Translations under genes and position numbers: made by a program
Notes under the pieces: generated by a model
What the model saw: the letters and a program-made list of their open reading frames with translations, nothing else
Told to the model about the DNA's origin: nothing
Databases searched by the model: none
Origin: Candidatus Binataceae bacterium
Lineage (GTDB): Bacteria; Desulfobacterota; Binatia; Binatales; Binataceae
Reading direction: 5' to 3'
Length of the DNA stretch: 64,000 nt
Assembly (NCBI GenBank): GCA_035508495.1
Contig: DATJMX010000073.1
Coordinates: 29,778 to 93,777 of the forward strand
Shown here: in pieces, positions 61,242-64,000 of the stretch
How positions within the stretch are numbered: position 1 is the stretch's first letter
How the letters are laid out: every line of letters begins with the position of its first letter

Positions 61242-62604
61242 CTTGCTGACCGGCGCCCGTTAAATCATTTAGTCCACCTCGGAGCGGCGAGCGGGTGTAG
61301 CTCAGTTGGTAGAGCGTGTGCTTGCCAAGCACAAGGTCGTCGGTTCGAAACCGATCACCCGCTCCATTAGATTCCTCAACAAAATCAAGGCTTTTTAGGT
61401 GATTTTCAAGCCCCTGACCGATCGGTCCGGACCTTCCGGAAACCATTTTCTGGCATATTTCTGGCATTTTTGACAAGCCGGAACTCTCCAGCACCCTGCT
61501 GATAGCGTTGCCGCCGCTCGGCGATCGGCGGCTCCATCGCGCGTAGTGCCGGATCAGCATCGCAAGCGTCGTGTGCCCCATCTGCGAGGCGACGAAGCGC
61601 ATGTCTTCGCCGGCGCTCAGCAACAACGTCGCGTACGTGTGCCGGCACTGGTAGAGAGGCCGATGCCGGAGGCCCGCGCGGCGCAGCAAACTGATCCAGT
61701 TACGCTGGCGGATGTTGTCGAGGTCGAACGGCTGCTTGCCGCCCTCGTTCACGAATACGAATGGGCTGCGCAATTGAGTTCGTGCTCGCTGCTCCTGAAG
61801 CGCATCGCGAACGGGAGGCAGCATGATGACGTCGCGCTCACTCGATGTAGTCTTCGGCAATCCCATTCCGAAGCGGTTCAGGTGCCGGCGGACTTTGAGG
61901 AACCCTTCGCGGAAATCGATGTCATCCCAGCGCAGCGCCAATGCCTCGCCCGGCCGCAATCCGGCAAAGAGGAGAATGGTAAAGAACGTCCGCTCGGAAA
62001 GGCGCGCCGCTCGCAAGAGCGCCTGGACCTCGTCGAGCGTGAATGGATCGATCTCCGGCTTTGTCTCGCGCAGGTTACGGACGTAGTCGACCGGATTGTC
62101 CGCTCTGAGCTTGCGAATCCTCGCGGTTGAAAAGAGCGTTCGAAGTCGAGCCACGACGATATTAATCGAGCGCGGCCCGAGTCCCCGCTCCTGCAATTGC
62201 GCGATCAGCCGCTTGATGTCGCCGTCGTGAATCTCGTCGATCTTTTTTTCGGCAAAGCTCGATTTAAGAATGTAAGCCTCGAGCAGCCGCCCGTACCCGT
62301 AGGCCGTGGACTTTGCGACGGTTGGCTTGAGCTCGTCGAGCCACTGAAGAGCAAAGTCACGGAAAACGACGCGATCGTCGGACGCCTTCGCGAGCCCGAA
62401 ACGATCGAGATTGTGACTTTCAGAAAAGCGCGCCTGGTAGTCGAACTTTCCCGCCGCGATCTGCAGTTCGATTTCCCTGGCTATCCTGGCTGCGGCCCGT
62501 CGATTGTCACGATTGTCTTTGAGTCCGATGTATTCGCGGCAGCGTTGTCCGCGATACTGGAAGGTCACGAGCAATCGGCCGTGATCGCCTTCAATCCTAG
62601 CCAA
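61195..62604 (-). CDS. Tyrosine recombinase (integrase), frame running through tRNA-Gly
   Basis: A 469-residue phage-type integrase: SAM-like core-binding domain about 80-170, catalytic domain with Arg217 (GLRPGEAL), Lys251, Arg321 (QCRHTY, with Tyr in place of the first His), His344 (MGHTTL) and nucleophile Tyr354 (RHYARW). Residues about 413-438 (GDRFRTDDLVLGKHTLYQ...) are the antisense translation of tRNA-Gly, and the frame ends inside pgsA. The start chosen is TTG 62604, because AGGAGGTGATC, a full anti-SD match, is ideally spaced from it; GTG 62613 overlaps that site. Overlaps the excisionase gene. Confidence 0.9.
   Translation of the reverse strand: MARIEGDHGRLLVTFQYRGQRCREYIGLKDNRDNRRAAARIAREIELQIAAGKFDYQARFSESHNLDRFGLAKASDDRVVFRDFALQWLDELKPTVAKSTAYGYGRLLEAYILKSSFAEKKIDEIHDGDIKRLIAQLQERGLGPRSINIVVARLRTLFSTARIRKLRADNPVDYVRNLRETKPEIDPFTLDEVQALLRAARLSERTFFTILLFAGLRPGEALALRWDDIDFREGFLKVRRHLNRFGMGLPKTTSSERDVIMLPPVRDALQEQRARTQLRSPFVFVNEGGKQPFDLDNIRQRNWISLLRRAGLRHRPLYQCRHTYATLLLSAGEDMRFVASQMGHTTLAMLIRHYARWSRRSPSGGNAISRVLESSGLSKMPEICQKMVSGRSGPIGQGLENHLKSLDFVEESNGAGDRFRTDDLVLGKHTLYQLSYTRSPLRGGLNDLTGAGQQVKSPSVCCRPSVASV
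61291..61366 (+). tRNA. tRNA-Gly (GCC)
   Basis: Acceptor GCGGGTG pairs with CACCCGC, followed by T and encoded CCA. D arm GCTCAGTTGGTAGAGC, anticodon stem TGTGC/GCACA with loop TTGCCAA (anticodon GCC), and T loop GGTTCGAAACC are intact. It is the target of the adjacent integrase. Confidence 0.97.
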
Positions 62605-62848
62605 GCAGATCACCTCCTCGCAGTACCATCGCTTCGAACGTCGACCAATGGATCACCACTTTGCGGCCGGCGTGGTGTACTCCGGCCGCGCGCGTGATTT
62701 TGCCCATGCTGATCCAGTTGTATAGCGTTTTGGGCGAAAGTCGCGCCCTGGCCGCCGTCTCGACCACTGTAAGATACTCGTGGTCGGAGATCGACGGTCC
62801 AGCAAAGCGGCCTGTTTCATGGTTGCCGTGGCTTTTCGATCCCTGCAT
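62597..62848 (-). CDS. HTH/excisionase-like protein
   Basis: An 83-residue protein with a MerR/excisionase-type helix-turn-helix: YLTVVETAARARLSPKTLYNWISMGKI. ATG 62848 has GAGGAG eight bases upstream; a GTG three bases earlier is possible. It overlaps the integrase start by eight bases, giving an excisionase-integrase module. It probably directs excision or controls the integrase. Confidence 0.8.
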   Translation of the reverse strand: MQGSKSHGNHETGRFAGPSISDHEYLTVVETAARARLSPKTLYNWISMGKITRAAGVHHAGRKVVIHWSTFEAMVLRGGDLLG

Positions 62849-64000
62849 CACCGTAGCTCCTCTCGACTTTGATTTTGTGGATGAACCATGCGATCGAAAC
62901 TTGACGCTTCGAACGCATTGGGAGAACGTGAGCTATCCGGAATTAAGTTGCGAGGAGCGAACCGTCCCGCGAGAGACTCAAGCCCAGGTGTGGTCCAAAT
63001 CGAAACTGACTGCTCGGCCGGCATGCGGTAAACTCCTCACCAACCACTCCGCATCCGCCACGTGCCTAGCGAACACCACTACAACATTTGGTGTCAACGC
63101 CTATATCAAGTCGAGTAGTACACTATGGATTGAGTAGTACACTACAAGGTACGGCACTGCACGATCGTCAGCAGTCTCGGGCCGCCAAGGGCATTTCCAG
63201 TTTTCGGCGTGATAAAAATCCTGCGGTACTGTACGGCATCGGTAAATTCTTAACGAACCTTCCCGACAATTTCGTTCCGATTTTTCCGAAGGGTGTATGG
63301 TCGGAGCAGAACCACTGCAGGAGTTCCGAGTCCAGTTTGCAGCTGCCGGATCATATATCGGCCTGAGCTCGCAACGCCTTTCAAAGGTACGGCTTTTTCA
63401 TGAGCGTCCTGGCAGAGTTGCAGCTAAGCCAGTCACGTTCAGGGACGAATCACATCTGCTGTTGGAAACTCCTCTCCGAAGCTATGAAGCGGCGCTGGCG
63501 GAGCGGCGACTCGTAATACTAAGTGAAGACATCGGCCGGTGGGGCGTTCAAGGGATTGAGCGAGCATTTCGACCTTCGAACGCTTCCCGTGGTCGACTCA
63601 CCGCGCGTCGTCCAATCGACCACGTCCCGAAGGATGCTATTTCCAGAAATTACCCCTCTTCGCGCAGAAAACCATACGCAAATCGACGCAGAACGGATCA
63701 TTCAATTTAAGTGCTGTCTCAGAACTTTTCCTGCCGCACCCACTGGTCGGCCTGCCTCATTTTTCCGAGGAATACGCGCTCGACTAATCTCCGGTAGCAT
63801 CGTCGTGTGGTACCGCAAATTACCGGCTTTTCGGCGGACGAGCGATCGCGCTCCGAACTCGCGCATCAGGAAATGGACGACAGGTACGCACCGGAATAAC
63901 GAAACGAAGACGGCCCTCAACCATCGAGATCAAAGCGAAACTGAAGATCTGCAAGACAAGCGGCGCACATTAAGATCGGCGACCGCACTACGTCGAGAAA
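62849..64000. other. Distal end: no recognisable gene (probable element interior or remnant)
   Basis: No open frame here has a convincing start, composition or family resemblance in either strand. Base composition appears more AT-rich than the chromosomal genes. Two 13-bp direct repeats (63113-63144) are the only clear structure. It lies on the integrase side of the tRNA, so it should belong to the integrated element. No second copy of the tRNA 3' end (attR) was seen before 64000. Confidence 0.5.
63113..63144. repeat. Two direct repeats of GAGTAGTACACTA
   Basis: Identical 13-mers at 63113-63125 and 63132-63144, with a 19-base period. Two iterons next to a mobile module could bind an element protein; two copies are too few for CRISPR. 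Confidence 0.6.

Noticed and set aside
63113..63144. CRISPR-like repeats
   Set aside because: Only two copies with a six-base gap, far short of an array.
63297..63710. 137-codon plus frame in the terminal region
   Set aside because: No family, no ribosome site, Arg-rich composition typical of chance frames.

Overview
The window is GC-rich bacterial chromosome from a Gram-negative organism: it has an OmpA-type lipoprotein, a probable outer-membrane beta-barrel protein, lipoproteins with clear lipoboxes, two sigma-54 enhancer-binding proteins and two good -24/-12 promoters. The gene content (paired LLM flavin oxidoreductases, a BKACE enzyme, acyl-CoA dehydrogenases, a P450, SBBP beta-propeller protein, phosphoketolase) suggests a versatile soil heterotroph of a poorly sampled lineage such as Candidatus Binatota or a Desulfobacterota/Acidobacteria-like group. 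The placement is inference and cannot be settled from this window.

Layout. 1-4790 (minus): xfp-pgm-ackA, a phosphoketolase route from sugar phosphate to acetyl phosphate and ATP. 5380-5971: two very small membrane proteins behind a sigma-54 promoter and before a strong hairpin. 6106-10188: secreted carboxylesterase, GH1 glycosidase, beta-barrel protein. 10199-16009: a 1936-residue hybrid histidine kinase with ten PAS domains. 16017-23321 (minus): SDR, transaldolase, a cyclase-like/ATPase signalling protein, and an Amt ammonium transporter with its own sigma-54 promoter. 23687-33459: a LuxR/FixJ-type response regulator and mostly envelope or secreted proteins, ending in an SBBP beta-propeller protein. 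33529-40345: signalling and proteolysis (sigma-54 activator, single-domain response regulator, FtsH, NtrC-like regulator with its PAS kinase).

40468-43879 is a sulfur locus: an ArsR-type repressor and YeiH-type exporter diverge from a persulfide dioxygenase-rhodanese fusion and a split YeeE/YedE transporter, with overlapping face-to-face promoters. 45047-56423 is a catabolic region: a diiron-protein/SCP2/ferredoxin operon and a P450/SDR operon each diverge from a TetR-fold regulator. Both regulators resemble the Vibrio quorum-sensing masters LuxR/HapR/SmcR, and palindromes in their promoters match the known LuxR/HapR operator. Two LLM oxidoreductases, a BKACE enzyme and two acyl-CoA dehydrogenases follow. 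This region is the most interesting part of the window.

56551-61366 holds a DUF4189 protein, a DUF4239 membrane protein, a TauD-type dioxygenase, nadB, pgsA and tRNA-Gly(GCC). An integrase/excisionase pair sits at the tRNA 3' end, and the integrase frame runs on through the antisense strand of the tRNA into the end of pgsA. The last 1.1 kb has no recognisable gene and is probably the start or remnant of the integrated element.
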